A DNA stretch of 20,978 nt. It comes from Euprymna scolopes. Its lineage: Eukaryota; Mollusca; Cephalopoda; Sepiida; Sepiolidae. Position 1 is the first letter of the stretch. The number at the start of each line of letters is the position of its first letter. The stretch covers positions 26,375,840 through 26,396,817 of the forward strand of contig CM044513.1 in NCBI GenBank assembly GCA_024364805.1, given 5' to 3'. Both the position numbers and the translations under genes were made by a program. Below the pieces are notes generated by a model. It searched no databases. It saw nothing but the letters and a program-made list of their open reading frames with translations, and had not been told where the DNA came from. Below, piece after piece: positions 9,276 through 17,880 of this stretch.

Positions 9276-11039
9276 ATGATTGTTGATTTAATAAGGAATA
9301 CAAGATTAAGTTCAAATATATCAACACAGGAGATAATCCTGCAGACTTTGTTATGCGAGGCATCTCTTCAAATAAGAAGGGAGATGGAATTTTGGTTGAG
9401 AGGTCCTGTCTTGGTGAAGGAAGATAACTGGGACTGGCTAATTTTTCGCTTGGAGTGCCTTAGTTCAACTAATAAAATACTCACTAATGCATACATTAGG
9501 TGTGAGGATGAGTTAAATGATCTTTGCGTAATTAATGTAGAAAGATTTTTCTCTTTAAATAAGTTGATAAGAATATTGACTTCAGTTTTTGAATTTATAT
9601 TTCAAATAAAAGGTGTCGATTGTGATTTTAGTCTTATGGGCAGATCTTATTTAATTAGGATTACTCCATTTCTGAACAAGAAAAAGAATTATTTGGATAA
9701 ATCCTTCTGTAATGAGATCCCTTTATTGGTATTTAAATTCAATCTATATCTGGATGAAGAAGGGGTGATACGTTCTTGTGGACCAATTGACAATTCTACC
9801 TATTTTTCCAAAGATATTATGCATCCTATTTTGTTGCCTAGGTCATGTCATGTGACTCGTTTGAGTTGCCATGTTAGGTGCAAATATTTGGGAATAGCTA
9901 CAACTCTTTCCAAGCTGCATCTCTTAGGATTTTGGTTACTTAAGGCCATGAAAATGGTAATCTCTGGTTGTACTGTCTGTAAAAGGTACAACCCTCTGTC
10001 CTTTAAGTACCCCAAGATTACTAACTTTCCCAAGCATCAGGTTAACTTGGTTATGCCTTTCTTGCATACTAGTTGTGGTATTGACTTTATGAGCCACGGA
10101 AGGTGATGAAACAAAGAAAATGTATATATTGATATTAAAGGGAGTTTTGTGCCTGACATGTCTGTTCGCTCTGTGGTATTGGCTTTTTGAGATTCTTTAA
10201 TATATTTGGAAATCCTTCACACATTTATTCTGACAATGCTCATTCCTTTGTAGCTGGTTGTGGCTTGATAGTGAAAGTTTATTTGTCGGATGAGTTTAAG
10301 AAAAATTATGACACTTATAGCATCAAACATCAAAACATACCTATGTATTTGGCTTGGTATGAAGCGATATTGGAAAAATTAATTAAGGTGGTTGTCTTTT
10401 TAAAGTAGTTGGATGAAGGAAGTTGAATTATTTCCAACTCTTGTTTGACTTGCAAGAGTCTATTAATGACAAACCTTTAACATCCTTGTTCGTACGATTC
10501 AAGTTTGGAGGTAATTACTTCTACTAATGCATTTTTCTGTCCTTTCTAAAAAAATTCAGTATTTTTGAATTTAGATGGTGTTTTTGTGAGTGGTACTCGT
10601 GGCAGAGAAGAACATAAGAAGTTTGCAGTGGCGAGATGAATTTTTGCTTCAGTTTAAGCAGATGTGATATGAAAGTTATCTCTTGGGATTTAGAGAATTG
10701 TCATATGATTTGTATCAGGCTGAATTTGATAAGAGAATCAAGATCGGTGATGTGGTTTTAATAAAAAAACTCAGTGAAATCATGTCCTTATTGGAGTTTA
10801 GGGAGTGTGATTAACTCACTACCGGTACTGATAATTTAATTAGGTCCATTATGATCAAGAAATGTGATGGAGTCTCTCAAGAGTATTCTTTGAGACAGCT
10901 GTATCCTTTAAAACTTTCCATTAGACATGCTTATCAGGTCCCGCATTCTGATGAAGAAACTAGTGATTACCTAAAAGAAAGAATTAATGTAGATGTTGAC
11001 GATGACACATCTAGACCTGTAAGGTCTTTCAGATCTTAA
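9276..11039 (+). pseudogene. BEL/Pao RNase H end and integrase remains
   Basis: The long frame at 9276-10106 (276 residues) opens with the segment that ends RNase H in BEL/Pao pol (EMEFWLRGPVLVKEDNWDW). It goes on to integrase: a variable linker, then HPILLPRSCHVTRL, a histidine-rich zinc-binding stretch and CTVCKRYNP, then a D-containing core start (SCGIDFM). Further core sequence (PSHIYSDNAHSFV) lies near 10205-10245. The C-terminal part near 10640-10920 shows KIGDVVLIKKL and a YSLRQLYPLKL stretch, which fit the GDVVLI and LYPLE motifs at the end of BEL/Pao integrase. Capsid, protease and most of RT are not recognised in this interior. Fossil with several breaks. Confidence 0.75.
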
Positions 11040-11221
11040 TTAGCGAATGAGATGTTAATTTTCTTTGGAACTGGGTTGGTTGTTGAAGGATTTCTTTTTT
11101 TTTTGTTCTTTGTTAGAGTGTAGAAATATATTTTCTTTTTCCTTTCTCTTGAATTTGCATATTGCTGCTGGTCGTGTGACTAATTTCTGCCTGTTGATTG
11201 ATCTGCACATTACTGCATTTT

Positions 11222-11556
11222 ATATATATTATTCCTTAATTGGAATTTTTTATTTTGAGATGAGCATTTTTATGTTAATTTTATTTTTATTTCGGACTAT
11301 TAGTCTCATCTTTATTAGTTGTTGTTTTGTTTGTTTTTTTTTATTGGTTTCACAACGTTTCGGCCAACTTCCTCTGGCCTTCGTCAGGTGGTAACGAAGG
11401 CCAGAGGAAGTTGGCCGAAACGTTGTGAAACCAATAAAAAAAACAAACAAAACAACAACTAATAAAGATGAGACTAATAGTCCGAAATAAAAATAAAATT
11501 AACATAAAAATGCTCATCTCAAAATAAAAAATTCCAATTAAGGAATAATATATATA
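11222..11556. repeat. Near-perfect palindrome, 163-bp arms, 9-bp centre
   Basis: Arms 11222-11384 and 11394-11556 are reverse complements apart from about one base in a T/A run; the centre is CAGGTGGTA. Each arm carries the SINE tail: GACGAAGGCC, then GTTGGCCGAAACGTTGTGAA, then CCAATAAAA and a run of AAC-rich sequence. The left arm extends to GTTACCACCTGACGAAGG in the SINE sense, while the right arm starts at about GAAGG, so two tails truncated at slightly different points are fused head to head. A transcript would fold into a long hairpin. Confidence 0.85.
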
Positions 11557-11649
11557 TATACCAATCGGTACGGACCCGACTATGGAAGATCAGATAATAA
11601 ATAAATGTGGATTTATAAGATCAAAGAATCCAACCTTGATCGCCCTTCG

Positions 11650-11962
11650 GGGCCCGTGGCGCAGTTGATAGAGACGTTGAATCTCTACGGTTCCAGATGA
11701 ACATTGTCTGAAGATAGCGGTTTCAATCCCACCCAAAGCGTGCCAGAGGTAATTGGTCAAAAATGTGGTGAGACGACGACAACTACGGATGACAGTGATG
11801 GCTGAGAATGCAGTTAGGAGATTCGAAGTTCCTATCCGTCGCGGTTACCACCTGACGAAGGCCAGAGGAAGTTGGCCGAAACGTTGTGAAACCAATAAAA
11901 AAAACAAACAAAACAACAACTAATAAAGATGAGACTAATAGTCCGAAATAAAAATAAAATTA
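11650..11962 (+). mobile_element. tRNA-derived SINE, full unit
   Basis: The head GGCCCGTGGCGCAGTTGATA begins near 11651 and contains an A-box-like TGGCGCAGTTGATAGAG (11657-11673). A B-box-like GGTTTCAATCCC lies at 11719-11730, two mismatches from the GGTTCGAATCC consensus. These are internal RNA polymerase III promoter elements. The body follows, then the tail CCTGACGAAGGCC...GGCCGAAACGTTGTG and CCAATAAAA. The tail has the small GGCC-N-GGCC hairpin and AACGTT motif seen at the 3' ends of several CR1/L2-type LINEs, which would be its presumed mobilising partner. No LINE with this tail is in the window. Confidence 0.65.
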
Positions 11963-12830
11963 ACATTACTGCATTTTGTAATGAATTTCAAAGCTGAAGT
12001 TGGCAGTCCAGAATTGAGTTTGGTACGGCACGTAGTTGAATTGAATTCAGAATAGAATTGGGACTGGAATGAAATGGATCTTCGAAATGTGTTGACGTAC
12101 TATCTTTTCTCATTCTAAACAGGAGGTTAAAATGTTGAAGTGACTCGTCTAAGTAACCTGGCAAAGTTAAAATGTTGAAGTGATTGAGTTTAAGTTACGT
12201 GATGTATTCATATCTCACAAAGAGAAACCCTCTTCAAGAGAAACAAGAAATTTGTTGAGGACTTGCGGTTAAATATGTCGGAAAAATACCAGCTTCGAGA
12301 TGAGAAATATTCTCACTAGGAAAGATTGAATTGAAAGTGTCTATCTCTAGATATTTTCTTCTAAGGCCTGAAGAAAACAGACACATCCCAAGCTGCAGTT
12401 TTTCTAAGTCAAAAGAAAAGAATATTTCTATTATGACTAGACTCAAAGAAGAAACAAGGAAGTTTTTTTCACCGGATTTCTTGCCTCTTCAAAGAACATT
12501 ATTACATGAAGAACAGTTTGTTTTTTTACAGGTTATTCCTTCAGAAAGATGAGGAAATAAATTCCTTGCTAAAGGAACATTCTCGGAACATTATTTTAGA
12601 AAATAAGTTAACTTGGTTTGCAGATATTTCTACTAATCGACTCAAGAGAAACTTTATTTAAAAAAAGACTACATTATAAAAAGTAAACTTAAATTGCAAA
12701 CAAAGGGAACATACTCTTCGATTTAAAAAAAAAAGTCTACATTGGTCAAAATCTTATGTTACAAAAAACAGCAGTAAATAGTAAAAAGAAAGCCTACTCA
12801 GCCCGGCTATTATTCTATCTTTTGATAACA

Positions 12831-13229
12831 AACAACCAGAAACAAACAAATGGCTATAATTAATTTTAGGTCAAATTTCTTACAATCAAAAATGTTCTGG
12901 ATGTTTCTTGACTGTATATATACTAATTTCAATTTGAAATTAAAGTCGGTTATTTTTATATTACTTTTATTGATCAGATTATTGTTCTCATCTTGAGTGT
13001 TATTAGTGCAACATTTCTACTGTCTTCAGGTTTGTTGGTTGTTGTTTGGAAAAGAGCAAAGTTATTGGCTCCGTAGATATTTTCATATTCTTTTATGAAG
13101 TCTGTATTTTATGGTTTTGTTTCGTATTTCTGAAAAATTGGTTGAGAAAGGGGAGATAACTAATAATGATTGACAGGGGATTATCTCCATTCCACCACTG
13201 AAATTTTAAGGGTATATAATGTTTGTTTT
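12831..13229. other. AT-rich stretch, no gene seen
   Basis: No coding similarity recognised on either strand. An imperfect inverted repeat GGGGAGATAAC / GGATTATCTCC lies at about 13152-13189, followed by a TATATAAT motif near 13213. The GGGAGATAAC word is one I associate, from memory and without certainty, with short repeats common in molluscs. Confidence 0.4.
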
Positions 13230-13455
13230 TTTCTACAATTTATTCATTTCAAGGTTTGGTTTGCTTAGTAATTTTACCTTTTTTAGCATATGTGCTGCCT
13301 CCTTGAGTCACCCGACCTTCCACTTTGCATCCTTTTTTCTTTCCATTTGTGATCAGCTAGTCCCGACTTTTTGACAGCTCCCCGTGTCATGGCTTTACAG
13401 TGTTCTTCTAGCCTTGTTCTAAAGAGGTGATCGGTTTCGCCTTTGAATAGTTTTT
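13230..13455 (-). mobile_element. Penelope-like element fragment: GIY-YIG endonuclease
   Basis: The minus strand reads KGETDHLFRTRLEEHCKAMT, then SGLADHKWKEK, and after a frame change KEAAHMLKKVKLLSKPNLEM. This fits the GIY-YIG endonuclease of Penelope-like elements: a YIGET-x-R-x-L-x-x-R-L-x-E-H segment (the Arg and His region after YIG; the YIG itself reads FKG here), then an A-x-H motif, then the KEA helix and the LL(S/N)(R/K)P tail. The last part matches the fragment at 1-153. It contains at least one frame change and one stop, and the DWDxV segment is missing, so it is an internally shortened remnant. No reverse transcriptase of this family was found nearby. Confidence 0.6.
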
Positions 13456-14178
13456 AATATTAAATTTATACCAACCAGAAAAGAAAGAAAAACAAGTCAG
13501 TGTAATTTACAAAAAATTTTAATTCAGACAAAATTGATTTAATGCAATATCACACTTTATGCAGAACAATGCTTCTGAAAATGAAACTTTTGTTGTGGAA
13601 TCATTACATTCTTCAGTTACAGCTAGTACCATGACTGTGATAAGAAATGGCTGAAGCATTATATAGATAGTATAAAGTGTAATATTACATCTACAAAAAG
13701 TCACAAACCTTTCGTCTTGGTGACCTCTTTTAAGAAAGTTATTTTATCATTCAAAATAGGTAATACTAGATGCAAAACAGGGGTGGAAGTAGTCGATATA
13801 GGCATCTCACTTCTATTAAGTAAAACCTCATTAAAAAAAAAATGAGATGTATTCTGGGCCTGAATTCTGACAATTCGATGTTTGTAAACTCAGTAGAATA
13901 ATAATTTACATCTATCACTACTGCATTGATCTCCATGACACTTCTGTCTCAAAAGTATTAATAACAAAATGAAAACAAAGATGCTGACTAAACTACATCA
14001 ATAGTTTGGGCATGCATCTACAAAGAAAGTAAAACAAGTTTGGAAATATGTAAGTAAAGATAACTCCAATACTGATTTGAAGGCATTATCTTAATATGTG
14101 ATACATGCAGAAAACATGCAAAAATATCGCCCATAGACTTACAACCATCAAACAGTAACTTTAGATCTACTGTGCCGA
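13456..14178. other. AT-rich stretch, no gene seen
   Basis: No coding similarity recognised on either strand. Short open frames here show no family features. The last part, up to 14178, may be the tail side of the tRNA-like SINE described next, since that SINE is on the minus strand and its 3' end would point this way. Confidence 0.4.
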
Positions 14179-14283
14179 GCATGCGCGAAAGCGCACAAGC
14201 ATATGAGTCAGGCCTACCTGCGGTGAAACCCGAACCCAAGACCTTTCGATTAGCAGTCTACTAATGAACTACACCCATCTTAC
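14179..14283 (-). mobile_element. tRNA-like SINE fragment, left copy
   Basis: On the minus strand this begins GATGGGTGTAGTTCATTAGT (A-box-like), continues through AGACTGCTAATCGAAAGG (looking like an anticodon arm) and reaches GGGTTCGGGTTTC (B-box-like; consensus GGTTCGANTCC). It ends in a short GC-rich hairpin, GTGCGCTTTCGCGCATGC. The acceptor stem does not pair, so I read it as a tRNA-derived SINE head and not as a tRNA gene. A second copy is at 18984-19087 in the same orientation. Confidence 0.5.
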
Positions 14284-14424
14284 TCCAAAGTGATGAAAAG
14301 AATAAGCCGATAAGTGATCTGTGGATTTTGAAATATACTTCTTTAATAACGTGTCTCACGTTATTGGATTTTCGTACCGTGGTGTGTTGATTCGGCGAGA
14401 TTGTTTGGTTCTGCTTGGGAATGT

Positions 14425-14932
14425 GAAGGTATTGACGAGGAAAGTGACCCTGGTGCTCACAGCAGATGGAACACACACTTAGCTGCTTTGGAATAGGAAT
14501 GGTGCAAGTGTAACGCGGAGCATTAGCATAGCAGTTTAAGTTGTGGATAGATACTTGCCAGGATTTGATTTATTGCTTGGGCTGGACGCAATCAAGCGAC
14601 TGAGAGGAGTAGCTGTGTCTAGTGAAGGTGAGGTGACCTTCCCACATTTCAGCAAGACTAATTTTGCAGCTATCACCATCACCGAGCCTGACTTCTCCGC
14701 AGAGTATGAACAGAACACTTGGAAGTGTACCACATCGGAAGTGGGGCATATCGTGGAAATGGGCTGGTGACCAACCTCACATACGTTGAGAAATAGACAT
14801 GCAGAGTATCCAGCCCCAACAGGAGTTCGTGAGGAATATGATCGCGAACTGCAGATGTGGATTGACAATGGTTGGCTACTGCCATATCCTGAGGATGAAC
14901 TTGGACCCAACAAAAGGTTTAATTCCCCTCAT
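14425..14932 (+). pseudogene. Protease and RT start of copy C
   Basis: LLLGLDAIKRLRGVAVSSEG (14570-14630) is the protease end, followed by VTFPHFSKTNFAAITITEPD and then EYPAPTGVREEYDRELQMW and GWLLPYPEDEL. The order and motifs match copy B at 5247-5729. The sequence stops within the RT entry region at the LINE's oligo(T) run and continues at 16072. Confidence 0.8.
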
Positions 14933-14950
14933 TTTTTTTTTTTTTTTTTT
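14932..14950 (-). repeat. Oligo(T), 19 bases: poly(A) tail of the LINE
   Basis: A run of 19 T on the plus strand corresponds to an A-tail at the 3' end of a minus-strand LINE, located exactly where copy C is interrupted. Confidence 0.85.
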
Positions 14951-16071
14951 ACATGGGAGTCACCACTTATCAAAGCCCGGAAGCAACTCAGGGATAAGGG
15001 TTATTGTGTGTACAGTAATCGATGGGATAATATCGTAGTAATCGTTAGTAATCGAGATTTGATAAAGTGTCTTACTAAAGGGGGCGGTTTATCAGGAATT
15101 TGTTTATGTTGTACTTGAAGACATCCAGGTAGTAGTCAGGTGGGAAACAGGCAAACGGAACAAAGTTCCACAGGCTTGCACTTCTAAGAAAGAAGCTTTG
15201 TTCATGGAATCTACGTTTTGATTTAAGCACAAATAAAGAATGGGGAAAATTATTGATAGTGGTTTCAGCTAGACGGGTGTTTTTCATGAAAGATTGGCGA
15301 AGGGGGACCAGAGATTGGAGCTCAGACAAGCACTTCCCATGGAAGTAATGATAAAACAAAGACAGGCTCACAACGTCTCTTCTGTGGGAGAGAGGTTGCA
15401 GGGAAGAGAAAAGGATATTCCCCACTAGGCTACAAAATCTATTTTGAACTCTGTCAAGGCAGGATAGGCTGTTTTTAGCAGCTCCTGCTCAGCTATGGCA
15501 GTAGTACCCCATCCTTGGACGTACTTGGCTTTTATATAGATAAAGAATTGCATCAGCAGTGAGATATCTTCTGGAGCAGTAGAAGGATCCTACCATTTTT
15601 CCAACGACTTTGGCAACAGACTTGATGTACGTGTTCCATTTCAGGTCAAGAGTAAAGGTCAAGCCCAGAAGCTTATCAAAACATGGAGCCTCTCCTATAC
15701 GAGAGCCATCCATTTCAATTGATGCCAGATGGGGATCAGAGCGTTGATGATGTAAAGATAGGAGCTTGGTTTTAGATGCATTAAAAGTAACAAGCTACCT
15801 CTTCCCCCACTGTACCATGTGCTCAAGATCAGAGGAGAGAGAATCAGAGAGAACTTTGTCATTTACGGCCTTAGATGTGTTGCCATAGATGGTCGTATCA
15901 TCAGCATAGATGTCAACGAATGATTTAAGTATGTGTTTAGGGAGATCATTGATGTAGATCAGGAAGAGAGTTGAGCCCAGGATGGACCCCTGAGAGACTC
16001 CAGCATTAATACTGTAGGCCTCTGATTTCTGCCCATCAACCACTACTCTTATGAGCCTATTAGAGAGAAAT
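14933..16071 (-). mobile_element. 5'-truncated Jockey/CR1-type LINE inserted in copy C
   Basis: A minus-strand non-LTR retrotransposon of about 1.14 kb with a 3' oligo(A), a short 3' untranslated region (14951-15074) and the C-terminal 330 or so codons of its reverse transcriptase protein. Copy C reads continuously across both edges: TTCCCCTCAT on the left and TCATGCTGTTGTGCAGG on the right, with TCAT (14929-14932 and 16072-16075) as a short target duplication or microhomology. The 5' end stops inside the RT domain, the usual outcome of incomplete reverse transcription. It is markedly less decayed than its host element, so the insertion is younger. Confidence 0.9.
15075..16071 (-). pseudogene. 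LINE reverse transcriptase, C-terminal portion
   Basis: One frame runs from the truncation point to the TAA-type end at 15075, interrupted only by two stops. One follows WGKR near 15792 and the other follows YYCHS near 15486. In both places the family normally has tryptophan, so each is explained by a single G-to-A change. Motifs in order are INAGVSQGSILGSTLFLIYI (RT palm block before the catalytic loop, with the usual P in VPQG replaced by S) and the catalytic YADD (15897-15908) followed by TTIYG. WGKR, FNASKTKLL, the thumb region with LGLTF and YKSQVRPRMGY follow, then a C-terminal domain with SFFLRSASLWNFVP. No frameshift was found. The N-terminal half of RT and the endonuclease are missing. 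Confidence 0.85.
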
Positions 16072-17239
16072 TCATGCTGTTGTGCAGGAGAACAAACAGA
16101 AAGTGTGGCACGGGAGCTAAATAAGTATGTGGACGTTCATACAGCCAACATAGATGTTTGTTTACAAAAACTGAGGGAATGGCGACAACAGGGACCAAAC
16201 GTTGCCGTGTTGGATCTACGCTGAGCCTATTTGCAAGTACATTTGTTGACAAATCTCTGTGTTGCCGTTCCAAACAGTGGAGATCAAGGAACAACAATAT
16301 TGTCTCATCTGCCTCGGAGTTGGGCTTAACGTTGCCCTTTTAATAATGCGGGCCATTGTCAATACTGTCCTCAGCCAGGATAAGACTATAAACTCAGCTA
16401 CGTCTTCATATATTGACAACATTTTTGTGAATGAAAGTATGTGTTCTGCGACCTGTGTCAAGGAACATTTGGAGAAGTTTGGTCTGGAAAGCAAGACCCC
16501 AGAACAGCTGAAACTGGGTTCACGCATTTTGGGATTACATGTCCAGGAGGAGCACAGAAAATTGTTATGGCGACGTGGAAGTGACCTTCCAGCAGTGCCC
16601 GATAAACTTACTTGCCAAATTGTATTTTCAGTGTGTGGGAAACTGACTGGTCATTTCCCGGTGTGTGGCTGGTTATGCATCGCCACAGCGTTTGTAAAAC
16701 GAAGAGCAAATATGATGACGATTGGATGGGATGATGAAGTGAGAGACCCTATTCTAGCAAGGATGATCAAAGACATTTGTTTGAGAGCAGCCCAGGATGA
16801 TCCAGTAAAAGGTGACTGGTATGTCTGTGGAGAAAATCTTACAGTGTGGGTGGACGCTAGTTCCATTGCTAAAGGCATGGTTGAGGAAAGCAATGGTTCC
16901 ATGGCAGAGAACACAAGCTGGCTCCAAGCAGTGAATGAAGACAAACACATAAATTTAGCTGAGCTTGATGCTGTGCTGCGAAACATCAACATTGTATTAC
17001 AGTGGAAAACCAAAACCATACATCTACGAACGGACTCTGCCTGTGTATATCAGTGGATAACTGACACCTTGTCCGCACAGACTAGAGTGCATACCAAAGC
17101 AGCCTCGGAAATGTTAATTAGGCATCACTTGCCCACACTCCGAGATTTGACCTCGGAATATGCACTAACAATCGATGTAGGGCTCTTTAAGTCTCAAGAT
17201 AACAGAGCTGACCAACTTACTAGAGTTTCACAGCAGTGA
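16072..17239 (+). pseudogene. RT continuation and RNase H of copy C
   Basis: RT resumes at 16072 with the segment leading to RELNKYVD-like sequence and a REWRQQGPNVAVLDLR block (about 16105-16225). The long frame 16259-17239 then covers the RT palm (LPFQTVEIKEQQYCLICLG, SYIDNIFVNES), the connection (CGKLTGHFPVCGWL) and RNase H (TVWVDASSIAKGM, HINLAELDAVL, LRTDSACVYQWI), ending at DNRADQLTRVSQQ. Landmarks match copies A and B. Fossil. Confidence 0.85.
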
Positions 17240-17880
17240 TTAAATGAGACACACCTAAAATACTGTGGCTTCAGCAATTATGATGACAAGTTGTTTACAT
17301 TGCGTGGAACAGTACGAAAATTTCAAAGTACGCACAGCTCAGCATTGCCAAGATACAAAACTACCGGTAAGTTTCTGAAACTGTTAAAGAAATGTTATCT
17401 CATTAATAATTTGACACACAGTGTATATGTCAGTTTATGTGCTTCAAATTATGTTTGAATTTCAAAGTCACATTGAATGCCTACGAGACACTATCCTTGA
17501 ATATCTAAGGTCTCTCTGTACAGAGGTTTGTCAAGAGAACCTGGCATGAGGAACCTTCTTTATACAAATAAACTCTGATTAAATACTTAAAATCACATAG
17601 CATTCGTAGCCCAAATAAGATCTCCTCAGTATGGCTAATCCATACTAGTTTTTAATAAGAAATGGTGCACCTTCTCCAAATGATGTTACCTCAAGTAATG
17701 CATGAAGCTGGATACTCCAGACATGAGGAATTATTATCCTGAACTCCAGATCAAGAAACCACAAGAAAAGTATAGAATAGCAATTAAATAGTCAGGAAAA
17801 TTATGTTCTCAACTTCTTTACTAACTTAGTGTTTGAGAGGTAAAAGGAGAACTGGAATATTTGAATATCTATCTCATGCA
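17240..17880 (+). other. Noncoding spacer between RNase H and integrase of copy C
   Basis: About 640 bp with no coding similarity on either strand, placed at the same domain boundary as the spacer of copy B (about 3490-4150). Only the first 35 or so bases after RNase H look alike between the two; the rest does not align by eye. Copy A lacks a spacer here. Confidence 0.55.

Larger units (their letters stand above)
11222..11962 (+). mobile_element. SINE complex: palindromic tail pair followed by a full tRNA-headed SINE
   Basis: The insert is flanked by the 15-bp repeat ACATTACTGCATTTT at 11207-11221 and 11963-11977, a target-site duplication of the length made by LINE machinery. Its order is: SINE tail in minus orientation, SINE tail in plus orientation, a TATA-rich stretch, about 90 bp of unassigned sequence, then a plus-strand SINE with tRNA-like head, body and the same tail. 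The three tail copies are almost identical, so they either arose together or are very young. The whole unit probably reflects one complex insertion; this is inferred. Confidence 0.7.
6605..12830 (+). mobile_element. BEL/Pao LTR retroelement fossil with both LTRs
   Basis: Two long direct repeats are seen: 6605-8836 and 11081-12830. After removing one insert from each they align over roughly 0.95-1.0 kb, from a TGT start to an ACA end. Between them lies an interior of about 2.2 kb in which integrase of BEL/Pao type is the clearest coding part, so most of gag-pol is absent. The LTR pair differs visibly (6 of 39 positions in one sampled block near their 3' ends), suggesting moderate age. No matching short target repeat was found at the outer edges, and the exact 5' LTR edge is uncertain by several bases. 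Broken, with numerous interruptions. Confidence 0.8.
11081..12830 (+). repeat. 3' LTR of the BEL/Pao element, split by a SINE complex
   Basis: Matches the 5' LTR, starting TGTTGAAGG and ending TTTTGATAACA. Segments 11081-11221 and 11963-12830 flank a 741-bp insert. The internal 40-bp direct duplication is at 12126-12165 and 12166-12205. The 3' LTR keeps the region where the 5' LTR carries its own insert (near 12447), which is how that insert's edges were placed. It also carries a segment near 12325-12415 that is shorter in the 5' copy. Confidence 0.8.

Noticed and set aside
11065-11394. Plus-strand frame of 109 hydrophobic residues, resembling a membrane protein
   Set aside because: It runs through T-rich LTR sequence and into the SINE palindrome; the hydrophobicity is a by-product of TTT/ATT-rich DNA.
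11651-11735. Possible functional tRNA gene
   Set aside because: A-box and B-box-like motifs are present, but the spacing is long and a full cloverleaf with a paired acceptor stem cannot be drawn; the body and tail identify a SINE.
11394-11966. Three similar tail units considered as an LTR pair or tandem array
   Set aside because: The units are the 3' tails of a SINE in mixed orientation and have neither LTR ends nor regular spacing.
13519-13704. Minus-strand frame of 61 residues in the stretch before copy C
   Set aside because: No motif, family resemblance or coding-like composition; the length is expected by chance.
14210-14283. Possible tRNA gene on the minus strand with a CTGCTAA anticodon loop
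   Set aside because: Acceptor and T stems do not pair, and a second diverged copy occurs 4.8 kb away, so a tRNA-derived SINE head fits better.
16651-17019. Minus-strand frame opposite RNase H of copy C
   Set aside because: Similar antisense frames occur opposite copies A and B at the same place, which simply reflects the shared plus-sense coding sequence.
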